Origin: Clostridiales bacterium
Lineage (GTDB): Bacteria > Bacillota > Clostridia > Oscillospirales > Acutalibacteraceae
Assembly: GCA_024690965.1 (NCBI GenBank)
Contig: JAILOG010000020.1
Coordinates: 1-44,209 of the forward strand
Length of the DNA stretch: 44,209 nt
Direction of reading: 5' to 3'
Each line of letters begins with the position of its first letter. Within the stretch, counting starts at the first letter, position 1. This document shows, piece after piece, positions 42,544 through 44,209 of this stretch. Under the pieces are notes generated by a model. It ran no database searches. It was not told where the DNA came from and saw only the letters and a program-made list of their open reading frames with translations. Position numbers and translations under genes: made by a program.

Positions 42544-43878
42544 TTGAAGACTGTTTCTCTGATATTATGCATCGTTATTCTTGCGAGTGTTTTTGCGGGC
42601 TGTGCCGACAACGGATACGATGTGCGCGAAGAACAAATTAATCAGTCCGCGCGCAGCGCGCCGTCGGATATCGTTCCGCAAACGACCGATGTTCCCCAAA
42701 TTCCAAAGACTACAGATTACAAAACGCTCAAGTGGAGAAATATCAAGAAATCAAGTTATTATACTTATATCAACAATAAATACGGGTACGCTTCACTTAA
42801 CGACACAAAACTAAGAGAATTATACGAAAAAATTGAATCGGCGATGTTCAGCGTTTCAAACAAACCCGACGAAAAAGGGCGTTACACCATACCGCAAATA
42901 AGGGTCAAAAACGAAAAGCTTTCTCAACAAAGAATTAAGCTTGTAATGCAGGCGCTGTCGCTGGATTATCCTTATGTTTTCTGGCTTAACAATATGTTCG
43001 GCTATTATTACGATTCAGACGATACATTGGTCCAGCTTTACGCTGTTCAGGACTGCGACAGTCTGCAAAACAAAATTAATATTTTCAGCGCGGCGGTATC
43101 TGATATTATCGCCTCGGTAGAGGGCGGATTGAGCGAATATGACCGAGAAAAGCTTGTAAACAACTATATAATTGACAACTGTTCTTATGATGAATATGCA
43201 GAAAATGTTGCCGAAAACTGGCAGTCGTTTTGCGCATACGGTGCCGTTGTTGATAAATTTGCTATTTGCGGCGGATATGCCTATACGGCACAGCTTTTGC
43301 TTAATCTTTTGGGAGTCGATTCAATATCAGTGACGGGAAAAGGCAGAGAAGAGCTGCATGTGTGGAACCAGGTTAAAATAGACGGCCTTTGGTATAATCT
43401 TGATGTAACATGGAATGATAACGGAGAGATTTCCCGTTATGATTATTTCAATTTGAGTGACGACGAATTTTGCATCACGCACACCCCGGGCAAGTTGTAT
43501 ACTGTTCAGCCCACCCCGGAGGGGGAGCCATTTAATATAACGCTTCGCGAATGTGCAAACAATGAGGCTAACTATTACTTAAAAGAATGTGTGTCCATAG
43601 GCGAATTTAACGATGAATTTACAATGATCTGCTCTTCTGAACTTGCAAAAGCGGCACTTGCCTACAGTGAGTATTTCAGTATGATAGTTATGCCCGGAAA
43701 TGATTACGATGAAGCGGTAAACGCTCTGTTTTATGAATCTCCGTATGTGTTCTTTAATTGCATATCGGAGGCTAACAAGCTTTGCGGAGATTTGCTCAAT
43801 CAAACCGAAGTAAGTGTTACAAAAAAAGAAACAATAAATGTTATCACAGTAAAATTGTGCTATAAAAACGCAAGTTGA
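42544..43878 (+). CDS. Lipoprotein with transglutaminase-like domain
   Basis: The 444-residue product begins with a lipoprotein signal peptide; the likely lipidated cysteine is C20 (VFAGC). A transglutaminase-like/papain-fold core lies at about 200-310, with the triad C242 (ICGGYA), H272 (LHVWNQV) and D287 (YNLDVTW) in the expected order. Such domains in secreted Firmicutes proteins are usually proteases or transglutaminases acting on surface proteins or peptidoglycan peptides; the substrate here is unknown. I favour the TTG at 42544, just after GGGTGAT; a GTG at 42535 is the alternative. The C-terminal 100 residues are not recognised. It has its own promoter and no obvious terminator. Confidence 0.8.
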   Translation: MKTVSLILCIVILASVFAGCADNGYDVREEQINQSARSAPSDIVPQTTDVPQIPKTTDYKTLKWRNIKKSSYYTYINNKYGYASLNDTKLRELYEKIESAMFSVSNKPDEKGRYTIPQIRVKNEKLSQQRIKLVMQALSLDYPYVFWLNNMFGYYYDSDDTLVQLYAVQDCDSLQNKINIFSAAVSDIIASVEGGLSEYDREKLVNNYIIDNCSYDEYAENVAENWQSFCAYGAVVDKFAICGGYAYTAQLLLNLLGVDSISVTGKGREELHVWNQVKIDGLWYNLDVTWNDNGEISRYDYFNLSDDEFCITHTPGKLYTVQPTPEGEPFNITLRECANNEANYYLKECVSIGEFNDEFTMICSSELAKAALAYSEYFSMIVMPGNDYDEAVNALFYESPYVFFNCISEANKLCGDLLNQTEVSVTKKETINVITVKLCYKNAS

Positions 43879-43964
43879 GTTTTTATTTGAAAAGGAGTTA
43901 TTCGGGCGGTAAAAAGCGGTTAATAAAATAATTACAAAATTATTAAAAAAATTACAAAAACCCC

Positions 43965-43993
43965 TTGACAAAGCGAAAATGAGGTGCTAAAAT
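43965..43993 (+). promoter_or_regulatory. Upstream tandem promoter P1
   Basis: TTGACA (43965-43970) and TAAAAT (43988-43993) are spaced by 17 bp. A-tracts upstream (43920-43960) resemble an UP element. Confidence 0.7.
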
Positions 43994-44078
43994 TAGGCAG
44001 TTGTCAGGTGAGTGCAGAGATTACAAGACTTTAGAAAAAGAAGTTTTGAAAAAAGTTTGAAAAAACTCAAAAAAGTAC

Positions 44079-44107
44079 TTGACATAGGACAGCGGAAGTG
44101 ATATACT
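44079..44107 (+). promoter_or_regulatory. Downstream tandem promoter P2, probably rRNA operon
   Basis: TTGACA (44079-44084) and TATACT (44102-44107) are spaced by 17 bp and preceded by phased A-tracts. A hairpin (GCTGTC with GACAGC, 44114-44130) and the sequence ACCTTGAAAATTAAAC follow, a leader pattern I associate with Clostridia 16S rRNA operons. Confidence 0.7.
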
Positions 44108-44209
44108 GAATAGGCTGTCCGCGAGACAGCAAGGACCTTGAAAATTAAACAACACGAAACAAAGAAACCCGTGATTACTTTGAGGGAAGCGAGAAATCGC
44201 TTTCGGAAA
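44108..44209 (+). other. Probable rRNA operon leader, cut by the window edge
   Basis: After the tandem promoters no open reading frame with a ribosome binding site appears. The CTTGAAAATTAAAC segment (44138-44151) resembles the region before 16S rRNA genes that holds antitermination and RNase III processing signals. GAAGCGAGAAATCGCTTTCGG near the end can form a stem. The 16S gene itself would start beyond the window. Confidence 0.5.

Overview
The window reads as low-GC Gram-positive (Firmicutes) DNA, most likely from a gut-type member of class Clostridia near Ruminococcaceae/Oscillospiraceae. The evidence is an IspH protein fused to four S1 domains, a mraZ-led cell-wall cluster, a GntR/ABC pair of the YtrAB type, dockerin-bearing secreted proteins, strong Shine-Dalgarno sites, and promoters with near-consensus -35 and -10 boxes spaced by 17 bp. 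This placement is an inference, since no rRNA gene is inside the window.

Layout. 1-729: gene-poor DNA with a ~150 bp hairpin-rich repeat, weak terminators, and the promoter of a secreted protein with an N-terminal dockerin (730-1647). 1807-3180 (minus): a signal-peptidase-I-like membrane protein whose catalytic serine is replaced by alanine and which has a long tyrosine-rich tail. 3443-6604: an autoregulated-looking GntR regulator, ABC ATPase and large permease. 6605-7186: no gene, but a stack of intergenic repeats including an inverted second copy of the ~150 bp element. 7187-10937 (minus): phosphoglucomutase, KtrB and KtrA, probably one operon. 11124-15785: flavoprotein, cmk, plsC and ispH-S1. 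16018-21855 and on to 25393: recA, recX, rimO, pgsA, cysE, cysS and dnaE, closely spaced. 25452-25525: tRNA-Gly(CCC) with its own promoter and terminator. 25743-31388: a 1881-residue modular secreted protein with six ~200-residue repeats, a GLUG-like region, three Ig-like domains and a C-terminal dockerin. 31714-42165: dcw division and cell-wall cluster (mraZ, rsmH, ftsL, PBP, mraY, ftsW, murG, murA, ftsQ), lacking murE, murF, murD and murC. 42544-43878: a lipoprotein with a transglutaminase-like triad. 43879-44209: two tandem strong promoters and a leader resembling the start of an rRNA operon.

How the genes work together. Most of the window is housekeeping: DNA replication and repair, phospholipid and isoprenoid synthesis, cysteine synthesis and charging, potassium uptake, and the lipid II/septum machinery. 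The accessory material is the pair of dockerin proteins, the pseudo-signal peptidase, the transglutaminase-like lipoprotein and the repeats. The two dockerin proteins imply a cohesin scaffold elsewhere in the genome; none is visible here.

The less ordinary signals are the Ser-to-Ala signal peptidase homologue, the unnamed six-fold repeat module, the inverted pair of hairpin-rich repeats, the tandem boxes at the mraZ promoter, the palindromic operator over the GntR promoter, and the Tyr/Asp/Asn-rich tail on FtsQ. I did not find a clearly new multi-gene system.
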